A stretch of 64,000 bases of DNA, from contig DASXAP010000274.1 of assembly GCA_036406655.1 (NCBI GenBank), positions 1 to 64,000 of the forward strand, read 5' to 3'. The translations under genes and the position numbers were made by a program. The notes below the pieces were generated by a model, which had not been told where the DNA came from, searched no databases, and saw only the letters and a list, made by a program, of their open reading frames with translations. Position 1 is the first letter of the stretch; every line of letters begins with the position of its first letter. This document shows, piece by piece, positions 54,111-63,482 of this stretch. The stretch is from VAZQ01 sp036406655 (GTDB lineage: Bacteria; Pseudomonadota; Alphaproteobacteria; Rhizobiales; Xanthobacteraceae).

Positions 54111-55010
54111 TGACTGATCTCGTCGTGGCCGGCGGGCGCGCCACCGTCCCCCGCCGCGTGCGCGGCGCGGAACGGCGCGACCAGAGGCCGGCCGTATCGT
54201 GGTTGAACAGAGTGTGGGGGCGGGCCGCTGTGGAGCCAGCCGGGATTGGGCACAGCGCGCTGGAAAGAGCCGAAGCGCTGGCACTGCAGATGCGAAGCGA
54301 GCGAGCATCGTCCAGGACGATCTCGCGGGAGCAGTGGCAGGCTTGGCTCTCGACGCGTGGTCGCAACATGACCATTTGGCCCGTAACGGGGGGCGGCAAC
54401 GCCTCTCGGCGCAGCCGCAGGTTTTTGGCCGACGATCCGCGACTCGGGACAGCGGGAAGGATAAGCCGCTCTTCCGGCGCGGGAGGCATGGCCGCTCGCA
54501 ACGCCGGTTGTCGTCCACAAGAACATGGGCCTTGATGGCTCATGCGCCGCTAGCGGCGGCAACACCAACCACCTCGATCCTCGAAGTTGCCTCCCGTTTG
54601 CGGAGGGGCAGGCGGTCTCGGAGATCGGCCGGATGTCCGAACGCGGCGCAACCGGAACTCGAAACGTCAGCACCTATTTATTAGGGCCGACGATCGGGGA
54701 TGGCAAGGGCCGCGTTGCCCGGCTTCCCCGATGGGAAGCCAGCGGATCTACGGTCAATCAGGGGTTTATCCGGAAATCCTGCAATGGCTCTGGAGCACGA
54801 AGCCGCGCCGCATTTCCGCCCCGGCACTCGAGGGGCAACTGGCCCGCTTTCTCGCGGTGATCGTGCTTGCCGCGCGCTCCCATCGCCGCAGCATTCGGAG
54901 ATCCCGCATGTCATCATTTTTTCCGTGAGTTGCCATGCGACCACCGAAGTTGGGATTAACCAGTGTGGGCTATTCGGATAGAAGCGGCAGGGCTGGGGTT
55001 GGGGCTGGAA
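54111..55010 (-). other. 900-bp divergent region, rne leader and amidase promoter
   Basis: No gene is recognised; six small open frames lack SDs and homology. On the minus strand the best promoter lies at 54706-54678 (listed), leaving a leader of over 500 bases before rne. Autoregulated rne leaders are known from E. coli. On the plus strand the last 80 bases (AT-rich around 54910-54960) should hold the amidase promoter. Confidence 0.5.
54678..54706 (-). promoter_or_regulatory. candidate rne promoter
   Basis: TTGCCA (54706-54701), 17-base spacer, TAATAA (54683-54678) on the minus strand, in the only AT-rich part of the region. It would place the transcript start near 54670, about 560 bases before the rne ATG. 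Confidence 0.4.
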
Positions 55011-56252
55011 ATGCTGGACCGTACGGCACGATTGGCTGCTCTCCTGTTCGCCGCCCTGCTCGGCAGCTCCCTTGCCGCTGAGCGGAGCACCGCCCGGGAC
55101 AGGGTGCAGGCGGAAAGTGACTTCCCCGTAGCCAGCGATGTGCGGCTAGGCGGCGACGACAAGGAGACCAGAATGGTCGTCGACCTCAGCCGCCGGGTCG
55201 ACTTCCGGGCTTTCACGCTCGCCAATCCATACCGGGTGGTGATCGACATGCCGCAGGTCAGCTTCCAGCTCGGCCCCAAGGCCGGGGAAGCGGGGCGCGG
55301 CCTGATCAAGGCGTTCCGGTTCGGTCTCGTCATGCCCGGCGGCTCGCGGATGGTCATCGACCTTGCGCACCCGGCCCGCCTCGACAAGGCGTTCGTGGTC
55401 GACCGGGCCAACGACCAGCCGGCCCGCCTCGTCCTCGATCTCGCGGCCACCGACCGGGAGGCGTTCATGCGGGCGATCTCGCTCGAGAGCCGGCCGCCGG
55501 AAACCCGTCCGGCACCCGCGCATATCGAGGCCAAGCCGGCCGGCGACCCGCGACCGCTGGTGATGATCGATCCGGGTCATGGCGGCATCGACAACGGCAC
55601 CCGCTCATCGAGCGGGGAGCTCGAGAAGGATATCGTGCTCGAGTTCTCGCTCCTGCTGCACGACAAGATCGAGCGCACCGGGAAATATCGCGTCCTCATG
55701 ACCCGAGCCGACGACAGCTTCATACCGTTGGGCGATCGGGTCACGTTGGCGCGCGCGCAGCAGGCCGACCTGTTCATCTCGATCCATGCCGATGCGCTGC
55801 GACGGAAAGAGGGCGATGCCCAGGGCGCGACGGTCTATACGCTTTCCGAACGGGCGTCGGATGCGCGCGCCGCGCGCCTGGCGGAGGCCGAAAACCAGGC
55901 CGACGCCATTGCCGGGCTCGATCTATCCTCCGAGCCCAGGGACGTTGCCGGCATTCTCATCGATCTGACGCGGCGGGAGACCAAGACCTACTCGGTCAAG
56001 TTCGCGCACGCGATGGTCGGCGAGCTGAAGAAGGCCGCGCGGCTGCATCCGGGGCCGATTCGATCGGCCGCGTTCGTCGTGCTCAAGGCCCCCGACGTGC
56101 CATCGGTGCTGCTCGAGCTTGGCTACGTGACCAACAAGTCCGACCTGCAGTCGCTGATCTCGCCGGAATGGCGCGAGCGCACCGCCGATTCGATCGTGCG
56201 GGCAGTCAACGCGTTTTTCGGCACCCGCCTGGCGGGGGGCGGCCGGAATTGA
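55011..56252 (+). CDS. N-acetylmuramoyl-L-alanine amidase, AmiC type
   Basis: 413 residues: signal peptide (about 1-23, ALLFAALLGSSLAAE), AMIN domain (about 35-135; MVVDLSRRVDFRAFTLANPY) that targets septal peptidoglycan, then the zinc amidase_3 domain (about 180-405) with VMIDPGHGGIDNGT, Glu in SGELEKDIVLEFS, FISIHADAL and PSVLLELGYVTN. It cleaves the amide between MurNAc and the stem peptide during cell separation. Start: ATG 55011 gives a clean signal; GTG 54963 would add 16 residues. The PBP1A gene follows, 180 bases away. Confidence 0.93.
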   Translation: MLDRTARLAALLFAALLGSSLAAERSTARDRVQAESDFPVASDVRLGGDDKETRMVVDLSRRVDFRAFTLANPYRVVIDMPQVSFQLGPKAGEAGRGLIKAFRFGLVMPGGSRMVIDLAHPARLDKAFVVDRANDQPARLVLDLAATDREAFMRAISLESRPPETRPAPAHIEAKPAGDPRPLVMIDPGHGGIDNGTRSSSGELEKDIVLEFSLLLHDKIERTGKYRVLMTRADDSFIPLGDRVTLARAQQADLFISIHADALRRKEGDAQGATVYTLSERASDARAARLAEAENQADAIAGLDLSSEPRDVAGILIDLTRRETKTYSVKFAHAMVGELKKAARLHPGPIRSAAFVVLKAPDVPSVLLELGYVTNKSDLQSLISPEWRERTADSIVRAVNAFFGTRLAGGGRN

Positions 56253-56432
56253 GCCGGGCGACCCCGTTCAGCCTCAGTTTCAACATAAAACAGCGCGACT
56301 TAGGCATCTGCTTTCCGTGCCCGGCAATGGGGACAGGTAGCGGGCGCGGTGGCTGTGGGGACCGCCGCAGGGCCGGCGGCAAATCGGCGATCCTGGACCA
56401 ATCGTCCGGCCGAGGGGGGGGGACTCCGATCC

Positions 56433-58892
56433 ATGCGATTGATGCTGCGGTTTCTCGGCCTCGTCTTCGCCGCCGGAACGATCATCTTCGTGGTCGCCGT
56501 CGCCGGCGCGGCGGGGCTGCTTTGGCACTATTCGCAATCGCTTCCGGACTACTCCCAGCTGCAGGACTACGAGCCCGCGGTGATGACGCGGGTGCACGCC
56601 GCCGACGGCTCGCTGCTTGCCGAATATGCCCATGAGCGTCGGCTCTATATCCCGATTCAGGCGATACCCCAGCGCGTGATCAAGGCATTCATCGCCGCGG
56701 AGGACAAGAACTTCTACGAGCACGGCGGCATCGACTTCTCCGGCATTGCCCGCGCGGCCGTGCTTTATGTGCAGCAGTACGGCAGCGGCCGGCGTCCGCA
56801 GGGAGCCTCCACCATCACCCAGCAGGTCGCCAAGAACTTCCTCCTGAGCAACGAGCTGTCGCTCTCGCGCAAGGTCAAGGAAGCGCTGCTGGCGATGAAG
56901 ATCGAGCGCACCTTCAGCAAGGAGCGCATCCTCGAGCTCTACCTCAACGAGATCTATCTGGGCATGGGCGCCTACGGGGTGGCGGCGGCCTCGCTGCTCT
57001 ATTTCGACAAGTCGGTGCACGAATTGTCGATCGCAGAGGCGGCCTATCTCGCCGCGCTGCCGAAGGCTCCCAACAACTACCATCCCTTCCGGCAGCGCGA
57101 GCGCGCGCTGGAGCGGCGCAACTACGTCGTCGATCGGATGGCGGAAGACGGCTATATCAGCGCCGAGGAGGCGGCCCGGGCGCGCAAGGAGCCGCTCAGG
57201 GTCACCCAGCGGCCGACCGGCGCGCACATGTTCGCGGCTGAATATTTCGCCGAGGAGGTCCGCCGCTACATCAACGACAACTACACGGAGAAGAAGCTCT
57301 ACGAAGGCGGTCTCTCCGTGCGCACCACGCTCGATCCCAAGCTGCAGATGCTGGCGCGCAAGGTGCTGGTCGACGGCTTCGTGCACTTCGACGAGCAGCA
57401 GGGCTATCGCGGGGCGATCAGCAGGCTCGACATGGCGAGCGAGTGGGGCGCCAAGCTCGCCGAGGTCAAGGCGCTCTCCGACGTCGCTCCCTGGCGGCTC
57501 GCGGTGGTGCTCGACAGCGGCGACAATCTCGCCCGGGTCGGTTTCCAGCCGGGCCGCGACCCCGGCGGCGCGGTCGCCAGGGAACGGGAAACCGGCACGG
57601 TCACCCTCGACAGCGTGAAGTGGGCGAAGCCGGTGAGCGGGCCGCTCAAGGGCAAGGCGCCGAGCAAGGTATCGCAGGTGCTCGCGGTCGGCGACGTGGT
57701 CTATGTCGAGCCGATCGCCGGCAGGGACGGCGAGTTCCGGCTGCGCCAGGTGCCGGAAGTCTCCGGCGCAATCGTGGCCATGGACCCGCAGACCGGACGC
57801 GTGCTGGCGATGGCCGGCGGCTTCTCCTACGAGCAGAGCCAGTTCAATCGCGCGACCCAGGCGCTGCGCCAGCCCGGCTCCTCGTTCAAGCCCCTCGTCT
57901 ACGCCGCCGCGCTCGACAACGGCTATACGCCTTCGACCGTGATCCTGGACGCGCCGCTCGAGATCGATACCGGCAGCGGCATCTGGGCGCCGGAGAACTA
58001 CACCCGGAAGTATTACGGACCCTCCACCCTGCGCTTCGGCATCGAGCAATCCCGCAACGTGATGACGGTGCGGCTGGCTCAGGACATCGGCATGCCGCTG
58101 ATCGGCGAATACGCCAAGCGCTTCGGCATCTACGAGAGCCTGCCGCCGTATCTGTCGTTCGCGCTGGGCGCCGGGGAGACGACGCTGCTGCGCATGGTCG
58201 GCGCCTATGCCATGTTCGACAACGGCGGCCGGAAAATTCAGCCGACGCTGATCGACCGCATCCAGGACCGTTACGGCCACACCATCTACCGGCACGATAC
58301 CCGCGAGTGCCAGGGCTGCGACGCCGGCAAATGGGCCGGGCAGAACGAGCCGACCCTGATCGACAGGCGCGAGCGGGTGCTCGACCCGATGACCGCCTAC
58401 CAGATCACCTCGATGATGGAAGGGGTGGTGCAGCGCGGGACCGCCACCGTGGTGAAGGAGGTCGGCAAGCCGATTGCCGGCAAGACCGGCACCACCAACG
58501 ACGAGAAGGATGCCTGGTTCATCGGCTTCTCGCCCGATCTCGTCGTCGGCGTCTATCTCGGCTACGACAAGCCGCGGCATCTCGGCCGCGGTGCGACCGG
58601 CGGTGTGCTGGCGGCACCCATCGTGCGCGACTTCATGAAGGTGGCGCTCGCCGACAAGCCGGCGGTGCCGTTCCGGGTGCCGGCCGGCATCAAGCTCATC
58701 CGCATCGATCCGAAAACCGGCATGCGCGCCGCCCCCGGCGATCAGCGGGTGATCCTGGAGGCGTTCAAGCCCGGCACCGCGCCGCCCGACAACTATGCGG
58801 TGATCGGCGTCACCGACGCGAACGGGCAGCCGCTCGGCGTCTCGCCCGAGGCCGATCGCGCCATTCGCAGCGGCACCGGCGGCTTGTATTAG
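56433..58892 (+). CDS. mrcA: penicillin-binding protein 1A (class A PBP)
   Basis: 819-residue bifunctional peptidoglycan synthase. One N-terminal membrane helix (about 7-32), glycosyltransferase domain with EDKNFYEHGGIDFSG, RPQGASTITQQVAKNF and RKVKEALLAMKIERTFSKE, an OB-like linker (about 300-440), then transpeptidase with SxxK in RQPGSSFKPL, SRN in QSRNVMTV and the KTGTT box. Start at MRLMLRFLG (56433) directly after a G-rich SD. With the amidase upstream, it pairs synthesis with cleavage of the cell wall. Confidence 0.96.
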   Translation: MRLMLRFLGLVFAAGTIIFVVAVAGAAGLLWHYSQSLPDYSQLQDYEPAVMTRVHAADGSLLAEYAHERRLYIPIQAIPQRVIKAFIAAEDKNFYEHGGIDFSGIARAAVLYVQQYGSGRRPQGASTITQQVAKNFLLSNELSLSRKVKEALLAMKIERTFSKERILELYLNEIYLGMGAYGVAAASLLYFDKSVHELSIAEAAYLAALPKAPNNYHPFRQRERALERRNYVVDRMAEDGYISAEEAARARKEPLRVTQRPTGAHMFAAEYFAEEVRRYINDNYTEKKLYEGGLSVRTTLDPKLQMLARKVLVDGFVHFDEQQGYRGAISRLDMASEWGAKLAEVKALSDVAPWRLAVVLDSGDNLARVGFQPGRDPGGAVARERETGTVTLDSVKWAKPVSGPLKGKAPSKVSQVLAVGDVVYVEPIAGRDGEFRLRQVPEVSGAIVAMDPQTGRVLAMAGGFSYEQSQFNRATQALRQPGSSFKPLVYAAALDNGYTPSTVILDAPLEIDTGSGIWAPENYTRKYYGPSTLRFGIEQSRNVMTVRLAQDIGMPLIGEYAKRFGIYESLPPYLSFALGAGETTLLRMVGAYAMFDNGGRKIQPTLIDRIQDRYGHTIYRHDTRECQGCDAGKWAGQNEPTLIDRRERVLDPMTAYQITSMMEGVVQRGTATVVKEVGKPIAGKTGTTNDEKDAWFIGFSPDLVVGVYLGYDKPRHLGRGATGGVLAAPIVRDFMKVALADKPAVPFRVPAGIKLIRIDPKTGMRAAPGDQRVILEAFKPGTAPPDNYAVIGVTDANGQPLGVSPEADRAIRSGTGGLY

Positions 58893-58971
58893 AACACGTC
58901 ATGCGCGGGAACTGCGCATCGTAAGGCGCGCGTGACGCGGGCGCAGGCTGCCCGATGGGTGAAGCTCGGTT

Positions 58972-60381
58972 TCAGCTTCGCGATGTCGGGCGTGTTGCAG
59001 GCATTCCGGAAGCATCGGAGAGGTCGGCAATGCGCATCGGCATGCCGGCTGCCGGTCGCAGCGTCACCCGCAGGCGCGGCTCGGGAAGGTAGCCGGGACG
59101 CAGCTGCAGCCGACAGCCGCTGACGATTGTGGCGAGCACGGCGGTCGCCTCGAGCTGCGCGAAGGCCTGCCCGATGCAGACGCGCGGCCCCGCCCCGAAC
59201 GGAAGATAGGTATAGCGGTCGCGCGCCTGTGCCGTCTCCGGCTCGAAGCGGCCGGGATCGAAGGCATCGGGGTCGTGCCAATAGGCTTCGTGCCGATGCA
59301 CCGCGTAGACCGGCACATACACTGTCGTTCCCGCTCGAACCTCCTGGCCGTCGAGCTGCAGGTCCCGCCGAGCTGCGCGCACGATCAACGCCGCGGGAGG
59401 GTAGAGGCGCATCGATTCCTGGATGACCTGCCGTGTATATGCGAGCGCCTCGACGTGCTCGGGCCCGAGCGGAGCTCCGCCGGTCACAGCCGCGATCTCG
59501 TGTCGGACGCGCTGCTCGACATGCGGATGGAGGCTCAGCAGATAGAACGTCCAGGTCAGCGCCACCGCGGTGGTCTCGTGACCCGCGGTGATGAAGGTCA
59601 GCAGATTGTAGCGCACGTCCATCTCGTCCATGGACCTGCCGGTTTCCGGGTCGGTCGCCTGCATCAGCAGCGACAGCAGGTCCTCCCGCTCTCCCCGGTC
59701 GCGGCTCGCCTCCTCGATCAGCCCGTCGAGGACACGGTGGAGATGGTCGCGCGCGCGGCGGGTCCTGCGGATGCCGGGATAGGGCACCCAGCGCGGGGCG
59801 CGCACCATCCCGAGGGCGACGATCCAGGAGGTCGATTCGAGGTACTGATTGATGGACCGCTCCATCAGGTCGCGATCGATACCGGCGCGGCCTGCCACGA
59901 TCGTGGAGAGAATGATCTCGAAGGTCGTGCGCATCATCTCGCGCGCGATGTCGATCTCCGCCGCCGCGGGATACGAGCGAAACCGGTCGAGCGTGCGCGC
60001 GGCGGAGGCGATCATCGCCGGCACGAAGCCTAAAATCCGCTCGTGCCGAAAGATGGAAGCGACCGCGCGGCGCTGCCAGCGCCATCTCGCGCCGTCCGCG
60101 GTGAGGATTGCATCCCCGAGCGCCGGCCCGAGCGCGCGGCGGGCAATCTCGCCCTTCTCGAAGTCTTCCGCTCCCTCGACCAGCACCCGGCGAATGAGCT
60201 CGGGCTCCATCACGTAGAGCGTGTCGCGGCCGAGCACGCGCGAGCGGTAGAGGCGCTCGCGATAGAGCGCCGCCGGCCAGGCCTTGACCGGATTGTCGAC
60301 CACGGTCCGCAGCAGCCGGAAGGTGGACAACCGCTGCTCCGGCGGCTCGATGCGGGCGGGATGCGCTGCCCTCGTCAGCAT
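58972..60381 (-). CDS. cytochrome P450
   Basis: 469-residue soluble P450. I-helix FITAGHETTAVALTW (acid-alcohol pair in the ETT), K-helix ESMRLYPP, meander DAFDPGRFEPE and the haem loop PFGAGPRVCIG with the thiolate Cys are all present. The sequence has a class I/bacterial look, similar in style to fatty-acid or terpene hydroxylases (CYP102/CYP4-like ExxR region). No ferredoxin or reductase is encoded next to it, so electron supply is unknown. It stands 58 bases after the DUF1614 gene, same strand. Confidence 0.95.
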   Translation of the reverse strand: MLTRAAHPARIEPPEQRLSTFRLLRTVVDNPVKAWPAALYRERLYRSRVLGRDTLYVMEPELIRRVLVEGAEDFEKGEIARRALGPALGDAILTADGARWRWQRRAVASIFRHERILGFVPAMIASAARTLDRFRSYPAAAEIDIAREMMRTTFEIILSTIVAGRAGIDRDLMERSINQYLESTSWIVALGMVRAPRWVPYPGIRRTRRARDHLHRVLDGLIEEASRDRGEREDLLSLLMQATDPETGRSMDEMDVRYNLLTFITAGHETTAVALTWTFYLLSLHPHVEQRVRHEIAAVTGGAPLGPEHVEALAYTRQVIQESMRLYPPAALIVRAARRDLQLDGQEVRAGTTVYVPVYAVHRHEAYWHDPDAFDPGRFEPETAQARDRYTYLPFGAGPRVCIGQAFAQLEATAVLATIVSGCRLQLRPGYLPEPRLRVTLRPAAGMPMRIADLSDASGMPATRPTSRS

Positions 60382-60439
60382 GGCACGCCACTGTCGGTGC
60401 GACGGACGACGGATTTGTGGCGATGGTCGCGGGCCTGGC

Positions 60440-61150
60440 TCAGTGCCGGCTCCAGAGCTGGGTCAGGCTGGCGATCAGGACGGCGACGATGCCGATCAGG
60501 AAAATGCCGTCGAACGTTCCGGCTCCGCCGATCGAGGCGACCGGGGCGCCGAGACCCTGGATGGCGCCGAGATTGAGCAGATCGGCGCCGAGCAGCGTGC
60601 CCAGGCTGCCGCCGATATAGGCGAGCGGCGCGGCGCTCTCGCGCGACAGCAGCAGCGCGATGATTGCGGTGGTCACCGCCGGCACGAACACGGGCTCGGC
60701 GATGCCCAGGCCGGGAATGGGATCGGACAGCAGATAGCATACGATCGCCACGCCGGCGGTTGCCAGCGCCGCGGGCAGCCAGAGCTGGTTCCTGACCAGC
60801 AGATAGACGGACATCACCGTCGGGATGACCGCGCCACCCACGTTCACGGCAATGATCGTGCCGGGCCATTCGGCCACGACCGGAACGACGTAGCCCATCC
60901 CGAAGTAATAGATCTCCTGTCCGCCGACCGAGCGCTGCCCGGGCAGTTGCGCGATCGGGATGTTGAAATAGCTGCCGATCAGCGATCCGAACAGCAGCAG
61001 CAGCGCCCCTCGCGAGCTCAGGCCCAGCCGCATATAGGCGTAACGCAGCGCCCCGAGCTGGATCAGCAGCAGCAGGATCAGAAACAGGCCGACCAGGATG
61101 AAGAAGAACGGCGGCGCCAGCGGGAGGTAGTGGAATTGGCTCAGATGCAT
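60440..61150 (-). CDS. DUF1614 membrane protein
   Basis: 236-residue protein with seven or so hydrophobic helices and the family motif GALLLLFGSLIGSYFNIPI followed by QEIYYFGMGYVVPVV; it ends LIGIVAVLIASLTQLWSRH. Homologues occur in bacteria and archaea and have no established function. It lies between the P450 and an MFS gene on the same strand, with 58- and 48-base gaps, so the three may form an operon; that would suggest a membrane role linked to the P450's substrate, but this is inference. Confidence 0.85.
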   Translation of the reverse strand: MHLSQFHYLPLAPPFFFILVGLFLILLLLIQLGALRYAYMRLGLSSRGALLLLFGSLIGSYFNIPIAQLPGQRSVGGQEIYYFGMGYVVPVVAEWPGTIIAVNVGGAVIPTVMSVYLLVRNQLWLPAALATAGVAIVCYLLSDPIPGLGIAEPVFVPAVTTAIIALLLSRESAAPLAYIGGSLGTLLGADLLNLGAIQGLGAPVASIGGAGTFDGIFLIGIVAVLIASLTQLWSRH

Positions 61151-61198
61151 GTCTGCCTCGCAGCGTGATTGCGAAGGTGCGGGTGCAAGGGCGCAGCG

Positions 61199-62419
61199 TC
61201 AACCGGGCCGTCGCTCCTCGGGCGGCTTGATGTGGCGAAAGGAATAGAGCAGCGACAGATCGTAGACGATCTTGAGCGTGCCGCTGATCACCAGCGGAAG
61301 GGCGAGCAGCGAGGCCGAGAGCAGCGCGCCCGACAGCGCGGGGCTGACCGCCGAGGCAAGGCTGCGCGGCACCGCCGTCACGCTGGCCGCCGCGGTCCGC
61401 TCTGCCGGCGTCACCACCGCCATGACATAGGAGGTGCGCGTGGGCACATCCATTTGCGAGAGCGCCGCGCGCACCAGCAGCAGCGTCAGTGCCAGCGTCA
61501 GATTGGGCGAGAGGGCGGCGAAGATCATGCAGACGCTCGAGGGGATGTGGGTGAACACCATCGTGTTGATGAGGCCGAAGCGGCTGCCGAGGCGCGCCGC
61601 CGCCGGATATGAGAATGCAGCAAGGACATTGGACCAGAAGAAGAAGGCGCTCGCGGTGGCGAGCGACAGCTCGAAACGCTCGAACAACCAGAGTGCGAGC
61701 AGCGACTGGACGGTGAAGCCGCCGGCGAAGGCATCGAGGCTGAACAGCGCGGCAAGCTTGTAGACGGTAGCGCGCGATGGGCCGAGCGCGCCCCCTTGCC
61801 GCGCCTGCCCGGGCGTCTCGCGGCGCGGCAGCCGGAGATAGAACGCTGCTGCCAGCAGACCGAGCGCGGCGTAGAGATAGAACATCGCTTGCAATGCGAG
61901 AATCCTGTCGATGCCGAGGCTCACCAGCAGATCGGGGAGACCGGCCGCGAGCGCGCCCGCGGCGATCGACAACGCGCCGATCAGGCTGTAGCGCGCGAAC
62001 CGATGGGTCCGGTCCTTGTCCGGGGTGCGTTGGGCGAGAGCGGCTTGCTCGAGCGGGACGTGCACGCCGATGTCGCCGGTCGTCGGATTCATCGTGCCGA
62101 TGAAAGCGACCGTGGCGACCGTCACGAGATGTTGGGCATTGGGGAAGGCGATGCCGGTCAGCAGCATCAGCAGGGCGCAGCCGAGGAGCAGCGTCCGCAG
62201 CTCGTGGCGGGGCGCCAGGAAGCCGATCGTCAACGTCAAGGCCGCCGAGCCGAGCAATGCGGCGGTGGCGACGAGGCCGATCTGGAAAGCGTCGAAGCCG
62301 ATCTCGATCAGGTAGGCCGGCAGCAGGATGGCGGCGAAGCCGTCGCCGAAGCCGCGCGCGGCGCGGGCGGCATAGAGGCAGAGCACGTCCGAGGACTTGC
62401 GAACGGGGCGATTGTCCAT
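61199..62419 (-). CDS. MFS transporter
   Basis: 406-residue major-facilitator protein with twelve predicted helices: first helix about 15-45 (FGDGFAAILLPAYLIEIGF), the cytoplasmic loop after helix 6 (RLPRRETPGQARQGG), a C-terminal half repeating the pattern. Resembles drug- or metabolite-efflux members; the substrate is unknown. Its position next to DUF1614 and P450 could indicate export of an oxidised product. The intergenic space behind it (62420-62599) carries a palindromic repeat. Confidence 0.9.
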   Translation of the reverse strand: MDNRPVRKSSDVLCLYAARAARGFGDGFAAILLPAYLIEIGFDAFQIGLVATAALLGSAALTLTIGFLAPRHELRTLLLGCALLMLLTGIAFPNAQHLVTVATVAFIGTMNPTTGDIGVHVPLEQAALAQRTPDKDRTHRFARYSLIGALSIAAGALAAGLPDLLVSLGIDRILALQAMFYLYAALGLLAAAFYLRLPRRETPGQARQGGALGPSRATVYKLAALFSLDAFAGGFTVQSLLALWLFERFELSLATASAFFFWSNVLAAFSYPAAARLGSRFGLINTMVFTHIPSSVCMIFAALSPNLTLALTLLLVRAALSQMDVPTRTSYVMAVVTPAERTAAASVTAVPRSLASAVSPALSGALLSASLLALPLVISGTLKIVYDLSLLYSFRHIKPPEERRPG

Positions 62420-62428
62420 TCACCTGCT

Positions 62429-62465
62429 TCGTAGCCCGGCTCGAGGGGAAGCGAAACCCGGGAAA
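62429..62465. repeat. GTAGCCCGG-type palindromic repeat
   Basis: TTCGTAGCCCGGCTCGAGG followed by GGAAGCGAAACCCGGGAA: the left and right parts pair as GCCCGG/CCGGG with the GAAGCGAA signature. Sequences of this form are common intergenic repeats in Bradyrhizobium and Rhodopseudomonas. It lies between the MFS and regulator genes. Confidence 0.65.
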
Positions 62466-62599
62466 CCCGTGTCCACTGGCGTGCCGGATTGGGCGGCCTG
62501 CAGCCGCGCGCGCTCAACGTGCGACGTGCCGGATCTGACCTCGTATTGAGGAACGAGGCCTCGGCCTGCCGCGAGCGGGAAAGGACGGCAAGAACGGCC

Positions 62600-63280
62600 T
62601 CAGTCTCCCGGCGCTGATCCGCCATCGGCCGGCAGGGGTCGCCCGCGGGCAAGGAAACGGAAGCGGCACGCATCGCTGCCGCGGACCATGCAGGAGCTGT
62701 GCTCGACCTCGCTGTCGCTGCAGCTTGAGAGCAGCGCGAGGTCGAAGCTGCATACCTCCGGATGCTGGGAAGCGAGCTTGTGAAACACACAATTGTGCGC
62801 CTCGATCTGCAGCTCGCCGTCACGCTCCTTGGCGGCGGCGTCGTAGCCAAGCTCCTGCAGGATATCCGCGATCGCCGCGATTCGCGCGTTGAGGTCTCCC
62901 TCCCGGGCGAGCCGCGCCTGCAACGATCCGGCGACCGCCCGGCCCATCTCGGCGAGCTTCTGCTCGAGCCCGGCGCTGCCGCTCTCACCGCGCAGCATCT
63001 GCAGCAGCATTTCGGAAAACCAGGAATACTGGCGCGGAAATAGCTCCTCGCCCTCGCTGGTCAAGACATAAAGCTGCTGTGGCCGGCCGCCGGAGGGCTG
63101 GGTCTTGCCCCGGGCGACGAGTCCATCGCGCTCGAGCGAGGTAATGTGCTGGCGCACGGCGTTGCGGCTGATGTCGAGCGCCCTGGTCAGGGCATCTACC
63201 GTCACCCCGTCCCGGTTGCGCAGCAGCTCGCGGAGCAGGGTCCGCTGTGTGCCGCTAGTGAGCTCTCTGGTCGCAATCAT
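62600..63280 (-). CDS. SufR-like transcriptional regulator
   Basis: 226 residues: DNA-binding helix-turn-helix (about 5-60; LDISRNAVRQHITSLERDG with the wing GKTQPSGGRPQQLYVLT) and a C-terminal metal-binding domain with Cys in HNCVFHKLASQHPEVCSF, SSCSDSEVEHSSC and SDACRF. This layout matches SufR, the Fe-S-sensing repressor of iron-sulfur assembly genes. No suf operon is in view. It is divergent from folE and the 202-base gap contains a perfect palindrome that is a natural operator candidate. AAAAGGCG is the SD. Confidence 0.9.
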   Translation of the reverse strand: MIATRELTSGTQRTLLRELLRNRDGVTVDALTRALDISRNAVRQHITSLERDGLVARGKTQPSGGRPQQLYVLTSEGEELFPRQYSWFSEMLLQMLRGESGSAGLEQKLAEMGRAVAGSLQARLAREGDLNARIAAIADILQELGYDAAAKERDGELQIEAHNCVFHKLASQHPEVCSFDLALLSSCSDSEVEHSSCMVRGSDACRFRFLARGRPLPADGGSAPGD

Positions 63281-63350
63281 CGCCGTGCCGTTCGCCTTTT
63301 GGGCGGCACTTTATCAGCTGACAGAGGAAATGCAACTATATCCTGATTTA

Positions 63351-63364
63351 AATGTTTAAACATT
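63351..63364. promoter_or_regulatory. perfect 14-bp palindrome, candidate operator
   Basis: AATGTTTAAACATT reads the same on both strands and sits five bases upstream of the folE -35 and 71 bases upstream of the regulator ATG. This is the right place for an autoregulatory site of the SufR-like protein, but binding is unproven. Confidence 0.6.
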
Positions 63365-63369
63365 GAATA

Positions 63370-63398
63370 TTGACAAAACTGCCGCCTTTCATCATATC
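63370..63398 (+). promoter_or_regulatory. folE promoter
   Basis: Perfect TTGACA (63370-63375), 17-base spacer, CATATC (63393-63398), a fair -10. It leaves a leader of about 80 bases to the folE ATG. Confidence 0.6.
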
Positions 63399-63482
63399 GC
63401 CTGCGCGACGGCGAAAAACCCCGCCTGGCGGTTGGCGGAAAACCTTGTTTGAGCCCGAATCCGGCCCTCGGAGGAAAATTGG

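Noticed and set aside
54111..55010. Small genes in the long gap between rne and the amidase gene
   Set aside because: Several open frames exist in different phases, none with SD, recognised sequence or favourable composition.
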